Assembly (NCBI GenBank): GCA_028554755.1
Contig: JAPTOF010000006.1
Coordinates: 12,208,501 to 12,272,500, forward strand
Source of the DNA: Cordia subcordata
Lineage: Eukaryota; Streptophyta; Magnoliopsida; Boraginales; Cordiaceae
DNA length: 64,000 nt
Direction: 5' to 3'
Under the pieces are notes generated by a model. That model saw nothing but the letters and a program-made list of their open reading frames with translations, was not told the DNA's origin and did not search any database. Positions 44,430-56,400 of the stretch are shown here, piece after piece. A program made the position numbers and the translations under genes. Every line of letters starts with the position of its first letter. The first letter of the stretch is position 1.

Positions 44430-45686
44430 AAGCTTATACTAAGCCCGTAGGTGTATATTACGACGTGCAGTTGCACATTATATATTTTACACGTTATACA
44501 AGTATTTTTTTTTACTTATAATTTTCTACTCTATTGTAACATCTTTAATTCAAATTCAAATCTCCCAAATCCTAATTATACTAGTTTAATTCAATTTTTT
44601 CAATAACTAAATAAATACTATAAATCAAAATCGTAGATTAAATTTAATAAAATGATAGAAGCAACAACATTCAAAAGATTTGAAAACATCGAATTGGAAG
44701 TAACAACGTCTAAAGGATTTAAAAACATCGAATCCGAACCAACAACATGTTAAGAAATCGAAGCAAAAATAGAATTGAATTTATGTATATGCTTATGTGT
44801 TTCTACTGATATGTTAAAGGTAAATGCAACCAATTTCAATTATAAATAGATATTTTGATAAATAATATACTATTGAATAAACAATAATAATCTATAGAAC
44901 AAACTCTTATAAAATACCGAACAAATAATAACATGCTATTACTACTGAACAAATAATAATAATCTACTGAACAAACAGTTATACAATATTGAACAAGCAA
45001 TAATAGATTACAAACTACTGAACAAACAGTTATAGAATACTAAACAAACAATAATAGGTTACAGACTACTAAACAAACAGTTATAGAATACTAAACAAAC
45101 AAATATGGAACACTAAATAAATAATAATTGTTTACTGAATAAACAATTATAGAATACTGAACAAATAATAATAGGCTACTGAACAAACAGTTATAAAATA
45201 TTGATCAGACAATAATAGGTTACGGAATAAACAGTTATACAAAATTAACCAAACAGTAATAAACTATTGAATAAATACCAATCCTTCAAAACAATTGTTA
45301 CAACGATGCAACCTATTAATCAATTGCATTCACCATCATTTCTCGATATCAATCCAATTAATTGTTAATAATATCAAACCATTCACCTATTAGCGCTATC
45401 AAGAAAATAACATTAACACAAATCTACTGTCAAAACAGAGAAAAGAGAAAGTAGAAAAAAGAGAAAGAGAGAAGAAAAGAGACGTACAAAGAGAGAAAGA
45501 ATAGAGACTTATAGAGAGAGATAAGAGAGATGTAGATAGAAAGAAAATACAGAGACTGAGATTTAAAGAGATAAGTGGCTTTTTTTTCTTTTTAATATGC
45601 ATATATATAGGCATGTGTGCTAACATACCTTGAGGACCACATAGATAAAGGTGCACTTTATTGAAGGTGCACCTTATAATTTGCCG
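44430..45686. mobile_element. Unclassified 1257-bp insertion, copy 2 only, upstream of CPN60B
   Basis: Copy 1 reads straight through (gcctactgtagttagg, about 7468-7483). Here ctactgtgg (44421-44429) and cttctgtgg (45687-45695) flank the segment, an 8/9 match to a 9-bp target duplication. Ends are aagcttatac... and ...gccgctt, sharing only AAGC when inverted. The interior has a degenerate tandem array of about 50-bp units (actgaacaaacagttatag, about 44860-45290) and a GA-rich stretch (45435-45570). No coding region. A Mutator-type origin is possible from the 9-bp flanks. Confidence 0.65.
44860..45290. repeat. Degenerate tandem array, about 50-bp units
   Basis: About eight units built on ctactgaacaaacagttata plus gaatactgaacaaataataa, diverged from each other, inside the 1257-bp insertion. 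Confidence 0.75.
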
Positions 45687-45699
45687 CTTCTGTGGTTAG

Positions 45700-46865
45700 G
45701 ATGTTCACTTGGCCAATATTTTCCCTCTTTTTTAAAACTCCACCTTGGAGCGAATATCCACTAAATAGCGCTTTTTTCTTTTTTTGATTGTTGTCGTCGT
45801 TAAACACCTACCTTTATGGGATTGAATTCAGGAACTTACACTTGAGGAAGATAGTCTTAATTACTTGAACTATCTCTTTAGCCCATGTGATCATGGAGAA
45901 TATTAAGAAAATCATTCCGAAAGCAATTGCATCAACTGCGCTTGTATCAATTTTTTGTTTTTTTTTTTCTGTGGGGACTAAGCTAGATTACATAGATACT
46001 TATTGTGGAAAGAAAACTCCTTTCATGTCATTCCCTAGTAGATTCTTGAGATGGTAAGGTGGCACCTCAACAAAGTGTATTCCAACTGTCAGTTACAAAT
46101 CAAGTTTGCCATCCAATCTATACAATTATTAGCTTCTTTATACACGTGCTTTAAAGAAAATTTTGGATGTTCATCTATGATCCTTCCACACTTAGTTGTT
46201 ATTGATCACAAGACACTATGTGGGCTCTTGCATTAATTTTAATAACATTCCTAGGGATCCTAATAGGCCATGCAATTGGGTGGCGAATGAAAATATTAAG
46301 AATCTGTCTAATATTCCCCTTAAAAGCCAATTTATGCCCACCAATTTAGCTAACCTTGTCGGTTATTTTTCCAATGAATGGAAATTTCACTTTGACTCCA
46401 AAGAAAAAGATTCACCTCTAATTCAACCTTTGGTCTCTTATGGTATCTCGGATCAAATTATCATTTTCTGAAAATCACTTGAATTACTTCTTGAATTTTA
46501 CTTAAGCAATATTTAGTAGTAGAGACTTGATTAATTGAAATTTAGAATTATTTTGTTTGATTTCAGTTATTATTTAAAATAATTGAATTGTACAACATTT
46601 GTAAAAATATAACCTAAAAAGAATGTCAAATAATCAAGATATTAAATGCTATTTTATTCCCTTCTTGTTACACAGAGATAACCAAAATAACTATATTATA
46701 AAAACAATGATGTTTTGATATTTTGCTTTCCTGGTTACTAGCTGAATTCTAATATCTAACTTGAAAGTTGAATTAGTTTATGTTTACTAAGTGAAATTGA
46801 ATCAAATAAAATTTTGAATTTTGCTTGGATTTAACTTCAATTTTTGATTAATAACTGAAATATTC
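45700..46865. other. Intergenic part of copy 2, no gene seen
   Basis: Colinear with 7485-7590 and 14656-15730. The junction gattgttgtcgtcgttaaac near 45785-45805 is the empty site for the hAT-like element of copy 1. Confidence 0.6.
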
Positions 46866-46869
46866 ACCC

Positions 46870-47660
46870 TATGAGGCATTGCTATTGAAGATTTTGATAA
46901 TGAGTAGCTTATGTTAAGTATGATATTAGGCATTACCATTAAAGGTTTTGATAATGAGTAACTTATGTTAAGTGTGAAACATTTAGATAACTACTATTCT
47001 ACCACACAAGTGGGCCATTAAAGATTTTGACAATATGTAGCTCATGTTAGGTATGTAATGTTTCATCTTTTTCGACATTGCCATTGAAGGTTTTGATAAT
47101 GAGTAGCTCATGTTAAGTATTTAACAACTCAGGCTCAACTACTAGTTTATTATTACAAGTGGACCATTGAAGGTCTTGGTAATGATTAGTTCATGTTAGG
47201 TATATAATGTTTTACCCTATTAGGCTTCTTTTTTTTTTTGTAACAAGGAAAATCTAGTTGGCGGAGTCTGACCATTAACTGGAAACCTCAAATGCATAAT
47301 ACATCCCCTATTCTATGCACCAAGTAAGTCGAAGGCACTCAACCCAGGGCAATGGACTAGATTCGAACCTGATTAGGCATTGCCATTGAAGGTTTTGATA
47401 ATGAGTAGCTCATGTTACGTATAAAATGATTCATGACGAACTAATAATCTACCACCCCAAGTGGGTCATTGAAGGTTTTGACAATGAGTAGCTCATGTTA
47501 GTTATATAACATTTCACCCTCTTAGGCATCATCATTAGTACGTAACGACTTAGATTCAACTACTAGTCTTCCACCCCAAGTGGGCCATTGAAGGTTTTGA
47601 CAATGAACAACTCATGTTAGGTATGTAAGTATCAAGCTTAGCTACTGACTTGTCACCACA
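46870..47660. repeat. Degenerate tandem repeat array, copy 2
   Basis: Counterpart of 15735-16640, with the same attgccattgaaggttttga units and the same interrupting segment (47228-47370, here shorter). It ends at ttgggcca|atgtgag, lacking about 260 bp of repeats present in copy 1. Confidence 0.8.
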
Positions 47661-48039
47661 ATTGGGCCAATGTGAGATGGGGTATTATAAGGTATCAATT
47701 ATAAATTTTAAAATGCGGTCAATACGTCTCAAATTTTAAAAGATTTGGCATGTATAGATGTGATAGATGATCCTCTCATATCATTAATTTTCTTATTTTA
47801 TAGAGAGAGAAATTTTAACCATTTATGTGCATATTATATAATTTCAATTGTTCAGCAAATTTAAATCCTTAAAAAAATATAGATAATGGGAGGAGAAAAA
47901 AAACATTTTAAAGAATTTATTTTGTTTTGGGTTTTTATTATTTATGACTAAAATGATAATATATATATATATATATATACAAACATATATATATAAACAA
48001 TTAAAATCTCTCTTAAAAAGATCCTAATCAGTTCTCATA

Positions 48040-49012
48040 TCTTAAAATTACCACCCCATCTAAAAGTTTAAGCTTGTAGAGAGGATATTGGTTTATTAAT
48101 TTATTATATTAATACGCCCCCTCACGTGCAGTTTGATTTGTTTAGAACTTGCACGTGGACAATTTAATTAAATGGGTGGCGGTAAGGATCGAACCTGTGC
48201 CGTTTGGCTTCCAGGTTCTGATTCCATCTTAGAATTATCACATAATCTAAAAGTTTAAGCTTGTAGAGAGGATATTGGTTTATTAATTTATTGTATTAAT
48301 AAATAATGCCAAGAAGAAGTAATTTATCTTGGTGCATCCAAAAGACATAAGCTGAGTTGGAAATTGTTTGTCCATTTTCAGTAATGGTTTCTAAAGGACA
48401 TGGTTTTGAGCCATCAACATAGCCAAAGAGATCATATCCATAAAGTAAGGCATCAAACTGTGTGCGCTAGGAGTAATAATTGGTAGTGGTGAGCTTTAGG
48501 GGAAGTTGGTTGGCGACATTTATTGTTATCAATTGGTAGTGGTGAGCTTTAGGGGAAGGTGGTTGGCGACATTTATTGTTATCAAGGTGTTTGATTGAAC
48601 TATTTCATTTTGGGTGATAATTTGTGAAGAGGAGACGTGATAATTTGTGAAGAGGAGACAGTAGAGGATGAGTTAGAAGAGTCATTGCTCTTATCAGTCG
48701 CCATTATGAGAGAAAGAAGAAAGAGAAGGAAAAAAAATGAGCGAAAGGAGAAAGAGAAGAAAAAAAAATGTAGGATTGAAGACTCGTTAAAGTTAAATTG
48801 CTCTAAATACTATAACAAAACTTAGGAATAGATGAAAAAGCTCAATAATTGTATTCAAAAAATTAGTGATATAAATACATGTACAGATGAAAATAAGATT
48901 AATCCAAAGAGATACAATCCTATACAATAATAAGATTACAACATATCTCATTTATTGATCTTTATTAGAAGATATATGTGTTGAGGAGGAGTTTATCTTA
49001 ATATAATAACAA
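48040..49012 (-). mobile_element. Ty1/Copia fragment (LTR-like end plus gag N-terminus), copy 2 only
   Basis: Absent from copy 1, which joins at aattctaataac. Read on the minus strand it starts tgttattatattaagataaa near 49012 (LTR-like). A decayed primer-binding-type atagtatttagagcaa lies at about 48797-48812. A gag-like ATG sits at 48704 (MATDKSNDSSNSSSTVSSSQ). The frame shifts, then NVANQLPLKLTTTNYYS, an in-frame TAG, and RTQFDALLYGYDLFGYVDGS (about 48475-48400) give the Copia-type gag N-terminal domain. The left part has two copies of agtttaagcttgtagagagg (48063 and 48249 regions). It is a truncated, dead remnant. Confidence 0.7.
48478..48583. repeat. 53-bp tandem duplication within the Copia gag fragment
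   Basis: Units 48478-48530 and 48531-48583 (aattggtagtggtgagcttt...) differ by one base. A second, perfect 23-bp duplication is at 48614-48636 and 48637-48659 (gtgataatttgtgaagagga...). Confidence 0.9.
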
Positions 49013-49264
49013 GCGACCAAAAGGAAGAAGATACCACAAGAGGAAGGGGGGAAAGAAAAAAGAAAGAAGAATGTTGCGTGAATATGGGTCCAGAATTATC
49101 CACTTTAGGAAATTTGAGATGATTCGAGAGTGTTGGGTGAGCCAATGTTTTTTTTCCTTGGTTAGAAATTATGTTATTCCAAGCTTTTCGTAATCCCACC
49201 TCAAGAAGCTCATAGGTTCTAGATCTACACCTGTGTCTGATTCAAAAGCCAGCCTTTCCTTTCT

Positions 49265-52200
49265 TTTTGAAGTCTAAACTTTTTTTTTTTTTTTTAATAC
49301 GAAACTCTCACTCCATGGGATTGAATCCAAATTTTCACGTTAAGAGAGAATAATCTCAATTAGTCGAGCTATCTTTTAATTCTATTGTTTGAAGTCTAAA
49401 TTTTAAACCACCACTTGCAAGAACCTAAAAGTGTCAGTCGAGATTTAACTATTATATATTACACGTTGTATTATTAAAGTTTATATTTATAAAATTACTT
49501 TTTATAATATTATAATATTATTAATTATAATATTATAAGTAATTTTATTTTTAAATTTTAGACATCGGTTTAGTGGCATGGGTATACAACCCAAAGGACC
49601 ACCATTATATTGTTAAGTGAAAAAGAAATATATTCGCGTGTATTTTCATGGCTATTCCTTAAAATTTAAAGATCCCCTACTCATTTCTGATTTTCCTGCA
49701 AACGATGGGGCTCTTATCTCGTCTCTTTTCCAATCCCTAACCTAAAACATCGGAAATAATTAAATAACTAATGATTGATAATCAATAGTAAAATCAATGT
49801 TTACAATATGAAAAAAATAAAATATTGTAAAAATTAAATTGATGTGTTTAATTAAAATAAGGAGATATTAAAATAAAATAACGTGTTGGAGAGTCCCTGA
49901 AATAAAAATTGGGAAAGTTTTATTCTATTAAAATTAGGAAAGTAATAGAGTGAAATGGAAATAAGATTACTTAAATAAATAAAAGAATCAAAATCCTTAA
50001 ATGTAAGGAGAAAAAAATAAGTAAATTGTTATAGTACGTTTAAAGCCTGTTTGGCTCAACTAATTTTGCTACTTATAAGCATTTAAAAAAAAAACACCTT
50101 CTCATATTACTATTTATAAATATTTGGAAAAAAAAACACTCTTATATTTACAACTTATAAATCCCAGACAAGCTTAGCCAAACAGGCTCTTAAACCACAA
50201 AGCAAGAGTGTATTCAGAGTTTAAAAGATGATTATGACGACGATGATGACGCTGATGCAGAGCTAAAAATTACAACAATCAAAAAAATCTAAAACAAACA
50301 CTTGAAAGGAAGGAGGAGAATGAGAAAAGGACTTGAAGAAGAAGAAATTCGAAAAAACAGTCGAAGGATAGCCATGAAAATCCATACGAGAAAAAAGAGA
50401 GAAGACCTGGTGTGGATTATTTTGAAACCTGTTTTCTTGTCCCCAAACATATTACAAGAAGTGTAGTTCTTTCTCGTATAGATTACAATGATTGGCTGCT
50501 TCGATAATTGGACATTAATAGTACATTTTTATATGGGCGCTTGACTAAGGAAGTTTACATTTCTCAGCTGTCAATTGGGTGTTATAAAACTCGATTGGTA
50601 GATAAAGGTTGTCTTATAATAACTTATACTAGATTATTTTGAGACCTATTCTTGTATTGTTAAACATACTACATAAGGGTGGGCCTTTTTTTGTGATTTC
50701 CGATGATTGGCCGTTTTGACAATTAGAGGTTAATAATGGCTTTTTATATGGGTACTCAATCGAGAAAAATTTATATGTCTCAGCCCCAAATGTTGTCGAT
50801 GATAAATTTTTTTGGTCATATGAAAGGAGTTCAAACAAAAATCGTGGGTACCTCAATTAGTACCAATAATCTTGGACTCGTTGAAATTATTAGTTGATTG
50901 AAACCCTCGTTAGGCCCCAAAAACAACTCTCAGACAAATTGGTTGACTAGTGTCCCAGCCAACACCTGCCAATCAACTTTGCGGGTCAACCGGCACCTGC
51001 GTCCGGTAGGCCAAAACATGCAGAAGAAAGGCATTCAAAAAAATCAAAAAGTTCGAAATTACTATTAATCATTAAACTACATACATTTCTTAAAATCTTT
51101 AAAAAAAAACAATAAATTCATATTATCTAATAAAACTAAATAAATTTCTTAAAATTCCTAAATCTCTATTAATCATTGCAATAATATAAATTCCTTCAAC
51201 TTATAAAAATCAATAGATTCATATAAATAAAACAAGTATACAGATTTCTTAAAATCCTAAATAATTAATCATAAAAACTACATAAATTTCTTAAAATACT
51301 AAAATTCAATAAATTCATATTATTTAATAAAACTAAATACTTTTTTAATTTCCTAAATCCATATTAATCATTAAAAGGAAACTACTTTCTTAAAATCTTG
51401 AAAATCAATAAATTCGAAATTACTATTAATCATAAAACTACATACATTTATTATAATAAAAATCTATATATCCATATTATTTAATAAAACTAAATAAATT
51501 TCTTAATTTCCTAAATCCTTGTTAATAATGAAAAGGACATACATTTCTTAAATTCCTAAAAGTCAATAAATTCATACTAATAAAAAACTACATAATTTTG
51601 TAAATACAAAATTACTATTAGTCATAAGCTACATAAATTTCTTAAAATCCAAAAATCAATAAATTTATATTAATTAAAGAAACTAAACAAATTTCCTTAA
51701 ATCCTAAATTCCTATCAATTATAAAAGCCACAATTAACAACACAAAAAAATAACATATTTAAACAACTTATGACAAAATAACGAAAACAAGAATATAACA
51801 TATCAAAATTACATCATCTTAACAACACTATACAACAATATAAGATTATTATAACGAATGAAACATAACTTAAAAAAGCATAAAACATAACTGAAAATTA
51901 ACATAAAAACTTTAAAAGCTACAGAAAAGGACAAATTCCTAGGCTTGAGGGCTGGTTTTGCAAGAGAGGGTTGGGCGGAGGGAGAAAATTTTCGTGAGGG
52001 GTGGAGTGGGGAAGAAAGGAGAAGGGCGGGTTTAAAATGGTCGAGAATGGATTTTTGAAAGTCGGTTTGGACTTTGAAAATCTAAACATGGATTCCCAAA
52101 AGCTTTTCCACTTTGAAAATTAAAAAATTATCGGATTTTGAATATCCGAAACATAGATTTTCAAAATTCGTTTTCCGATTTTAAAACTCTAAAAGAGTCC

Positions 52201-52315
52201 ATTTTTAAAACAATTTGAAAAGTGGCCCTTTTTCACAATAATGCTGGGAAAAAATGCTTCTTTTAATCAACAACTAGAAATAGGAGCATGGTAGCGGTAT
52301 CTTTTTTCAAGTTTA
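49265..52315. other. AT-rich intergenic tail of the duplicated block, copy 2
   Basis: Colinear with 18185-21210. No gene seen. Many small differences between copies and no preserved ORF. Confidence 0.6.
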
Positions 52316-53182
52316 CACCTGATATTAGTTTTTTTTGGTCTAGGATTTGTCTCAGTGAGGCACTGGTTTGAGAAGATCAAGGGCTTGTTTGGATTGATTT
52401 TTTTTTTTCAGGAAAAAATATTTTTTTCTTAAAAAAGTTATATTACTTTTGCGATAACTGCTTGATTTGGTTTTTGAAAAAACTAAAACTCTGAAAAAAG
52501 CTCAAATACAACTGTTTTTAGAAGCCAGAATTTTTAGTTTCTAAAAAAAAACTATTTTCCAAAAGTTATTAAAAAAACTCTTTAAAACAAATTTAATTCA
52601 AACGAGTTCCAAGTACAGGAAAGAGAAAGCTAAGAGGAAGCAGATGTTAAAGCAGGGGACACCGTCTGATTCTTCCAGTAATTCTAACCTTGACAGCGCC
52701 CTCTCTCAAGGATATCATACACACTGAATTTTGGTTAAGGGTGATTAATCTTTCGTCTTCAACAAACACGATTACGCGAACAATGGCTAAGTTCATCATT
52801 TGTCCCTTGTCAAGACTGCTTGCTTATTTCTGGTTGCAACATTCTATTTCGTGTTACATTACTGTTCCATGAACAAAGAATTTGTCTAAGACATAAGCAC
52901 GACGAATTTGCTTGATCTGTCTCCTGATTAGAGCATGCTAAGTTTATGAATTGTGTAAAACAATCTCGCTGATAAAGTGATGGAAAGATTGCACACATGG
53001 TTATGACAGGCATCTATCTTTTTAAGATGTTCGTGGACATTCGGTCTTTCTACTGAAACATAGTTGCATGTCCTGTTATGAAATCAAGTAAGCTACTGAA
53101 GATACTCATACAGACTGAGCAAGAAATGCAAAGCTTGAATGGTATTCAATATCCCTATATTTTGATGCTAAATGAAGCGACG
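52316..53182. other. Intergenic, no gene seen
   Basis: Begins where similarity to copy 1 ends. Includes a T-rich transposon-end-like stretch (52380-52600). The segment 52870-53180 has more balanced composition and adjoins the mitochondrial rRNA fragment, so it could belong to the same transfer, but I do not recognise it. Confidence 0.4.
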
Positions 53183-53498
53183 AGACCTTGAAAGCTGCTT
53201 TTTCAAGTGTCAGTGGCGGAACGTTCTGTCAATCGGGGAAGGTTTTTGGTGACAAAACCTAGAGATATCAGAAGTGAGAATGCTGACATGAGTAACGAAA
53301 AATCCTGTGAAAAACACGATCGCCTGCCAGTGGAAGGTTTTCTGCGTTCAGTCAATCTACGTAGAGTGAATCGATCCTTAAGGAACCCCCGAAAGGGCTG
53401 TCGTCCGATGGGTACACGAAAGTGACGAAGTTGCTTTGACTACAAAGCCATGCCTATCTATTGGAGCGAATTGAATGATTGGGCCGAGGGCTGCCCCC
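53183..53498 (+). pseudogene. Nuclear copy of mitochondrial 26S rRNA fragment (NUMT)
   Basis: About 315 bp read like part of plant mitochondrial large-subunit rRNA: aatgctgacatgagtaacga, cgttcagtcaatctacgtag, aaccccegaaagggctg-type sequence (aacccccgaaagggctgtcg at 53384-53403), atgggtacacgaaagtgacg and ttggagcgaattgaatgatt in the expected order. These blocks match the LSU rRNA domain where 'GCTGACATGAGTAACG' precedes the 'CGTTCAGTCAATC' segment. Composition is sharply GC-richer than the surroundings. Only this piece is present, so it is not a working rRNA gene. The ORF at 53207-53425 is a by-product. Confidence 0.8.
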
Positions 53499-56400
53499 TC
53501 TTCCCCTCACTCTCTGAAATGTTTTACACATTTTTACCATGCCATTGCAACAGTTTGATGCTTGTATGAAACCTTTACTTTGCACACTTTTTTGTAACAT
53601 ATTTATTGCATTTTCTTTGTTAAAAAAAAAAAAATGCTAGAGTAATTGTTAATTTTGTGTTCTTATTTCTGTTCACCTTATTCTTATTTCTTTTGTTGTT
53701 TACGTTTCGACTGTAATGATGATTAACTCATTGTATCATTATTTTCATCAGTTAAGGTTAAGCTTCATTTCTTTTTTAATTTTATTTTATTTTATCATTT
53801 GAAATTTTGTTACCATATGAGTAATCTATCAAACATTTCATTGAAGATTATTAAAATATTCATATCAAATTGTGTCAAAAATTCAGAATGGTTTGGATGG
53901 AGATTTCTTCTCATGGTACGATATTAATTCTAAAATATTTAAGAAACTAAAATTTAATACGATTTTAGAGATTATAAACTGCGTATGACCCTAATTATTC
54001 ATGAGATTAAGGAGACGGAACAGGCTTATAGCTCATGCTTCTGTAAAATCTATAGAAAAGCTAATGTGGCAAATACTATTAGCTGAAATCCGTAGTTAGA
54101 TGGGATCTCTTCCCTTTTGATTGAATTATGAGTACTTATTACAAATCATCTGCTTTTGGATGTTCCCCCTAGTGAAATTGGATGATTAAGACTCCGTTCG
54201 GATTTTTTTTTCTTTTTTTTTATTCATAAAAATATTTTTTTTGAAAGAAAGTGTTTACAAAAATATTTAAATTGACTTTAAAAAAAAATAAAAACTTTTA
54301 ATCGAGCATCTTTTTCAAAAAGCCAGAAACTTAAAATTTTTGAGGAAACAATTTTTTTAAAACGATACGAAATATATAATTTTAGAAGTCTATGTAAAAA
54401 TACAAGGGAGAAAACAAATGAATAAAAAGTTTATGTAGCAATCACGGGATGGTTCAAGAATAACATTCGTATAGTGCATTTGAACTACTTATTTCATTTT
54501 TAAGTTCCAAAACATGAGAGTGAAAGTAACGTCTTAGATATTTTAAAAGGAATTATTGAAATATCTCTTGCACGTTGAAAAATTAGAAAATCTAAGACCA
54601 CTTTATAAGAGTTGGGTAGATTTTGACCCAACTTCTCATGTTGCACGTGTTACTTATCCCTGGTTGTTTTACTCGTGTGAGCTCTTGGTTATTCTTAGTT
54701 TGCCGGTTCCTAATTTTGCTCATTTAAGCTCAATCCTATTCTTGGTTTTTGGTTCAGGTCATACACAAAGAGGTGATAAAATATACCTTGCAAATAAAAA
54801 ATCAGAAAATTTAAGACCCCTTATAAAGTTTTGGGTCACTTCTCATATTAACCAATTATTTTTTATTTTCGAACCTTAGCATTCTTGACAGGAATTACTA
54901 ACTGCAATGTAATATTAAAATTTGTAGTATTATATAAAGTTATACTTCATTGTTGAAATGATACCATGTCATCAAAATATAAATTTTAGAAGATGTCGAT
55001 CAGCCAAGTGTTTGGGGATTCTTTCAACCAATATGAAGTTCCTATGGATGTCATGTCGGTATTATAGTCTTTTTGACGCAATGATATCTTATTCCTAGAA
55101 ATTGATGAATTTGGGATGAAAAATTTGAAAGGAAATTTTCCATGTCGATTTGAGACAAAAAAAAAAAAATTCGTCTCAATTAGAAATGAAATTTTCTGTT
55201 TTAAAATTTAAAACGAGGATTTTTTGGGATAGAAAATTTTCGTCTCAAATCTATTTTGAGATATAATTTTTTTAAGTTTGAGAAGGGAAATTTTTGTCTC
55301 AAATCCAAATTTTATTTGTAGTATTTCATCAAAATAAAATATCTATTTACAACTTTTCTTTTATTTTAATGGGTCTGATTTAAAACTTGTTGTGCTCAAG
55401 TATATTTTGTATTACAATCCAACTACAAATATTTGAACTAAAAGAGTATCATTTTGGAATCACAATATTTTATGCTATTTTTTTTTTAAAAAACAACCTA
55501 TATTATAAAAAGGAAATTAAAAATAAAATTCACCTAAATTTTAAAAATTAAAAAAAAATACAATTTAAGAATTTATAAAAACCTATGTAAAGCACGGAAT
55601 CAAAATCAGCGTTAAATATTGGCGGTTGTTTGCACCTGCCTGGCCTATAGCAGTTGCCGATAATGCATCTTCCTCTTACTTTCCATGATGCGACGTTGAT
55701 GAACGACGATATCGTAAGAAAAATATGGAAGCCTTAAAATATGTTGTAGTGATTCCATGCATAGTGACCATAGACTATTGGGTTCATCAATTTTCTATTC
55801 TATGGCTTTTTCTTTTCTTTTTTTTTTTTTTTTAAAGGAAAGTTCTATGGGGTTTCGAAAAATTGAAAATTTCATGCATACTCCAATGATATCAACTGGC
55901 GAAATCGGTGAACTGGAAAGAAATTCCAGGGAAGACGAGATCAAATTTCTTGGAAGTAGTCCTCCGGGACGGGCGGAACCCACTGGCCCTTCCAAGCGTT
56001 GAAATATATATATTTATGCATATAAAATTTTTGAAAATTCTTCTCATCGCTTCCCCTTCCCTCTTGATTTTTCTCTTCTTTTCTTTTGTTTGAAATTATT
56101 TTCCTAATAATTTTTTCGTATACATTTTTCTACAATATTATATTTTAATGATTATTTTTCGTAATATATAATTAATTTTATCGAATTTAGTTCAATAATC
56201 CTTAGTTTATTTATTCTGTTAGTGAGGTACTTAGGATAATTTTTTTGCAAGATAAATTGACGAAATTGATAAATTTTAGATAGCTTATTCACAAAGAATT
56301 TATTTATTCAGGGAGTTTTTTCGTATATTATTTATTATTTGTTTTGGCTAGAAAAATTCATAAAGGAGAGATGAGCTTAAATTAGTAAACTTTTTCTTAT

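Larger units (their letters stand above)
38529..52315. repeat. Segmental duplication, copy 2
   Basis: Same-strand copy of 1-21210, with CPN60B exon coordinates offset by about +37.3 kb. Copy 2 lacks the Mutator-like element, the hAT-like element with its nested Copia, the 754-bp MITE and part of the repeat array. It has gained a solo LTR, a 1257-bp insertion and a Copia gag fragment. Both CPN60B copies remain open, so the duplication created a paralogue pair. Similarity ends near 52315, after which the sequence is unrelated to the continuation of copy 1. Confidence 0.9.

Noticed and set aside
53207..53425. 72-codon Arg-rich ORF
   Set aside because: It lies inside the mitochondrial rRNA fragment and has no coding meaning.
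54556..54879. 107-codon ORF
   Set aside because: No recognised domain; it spans the TRIM-like direct repeats.
55795..56002. Short ORFs on both strands with a GC-rich patch
   Set aside because: The patch (cctccgggacgggcggaacc) resembles dispersed plant repeat sequence; no domain or conservation can be shown.
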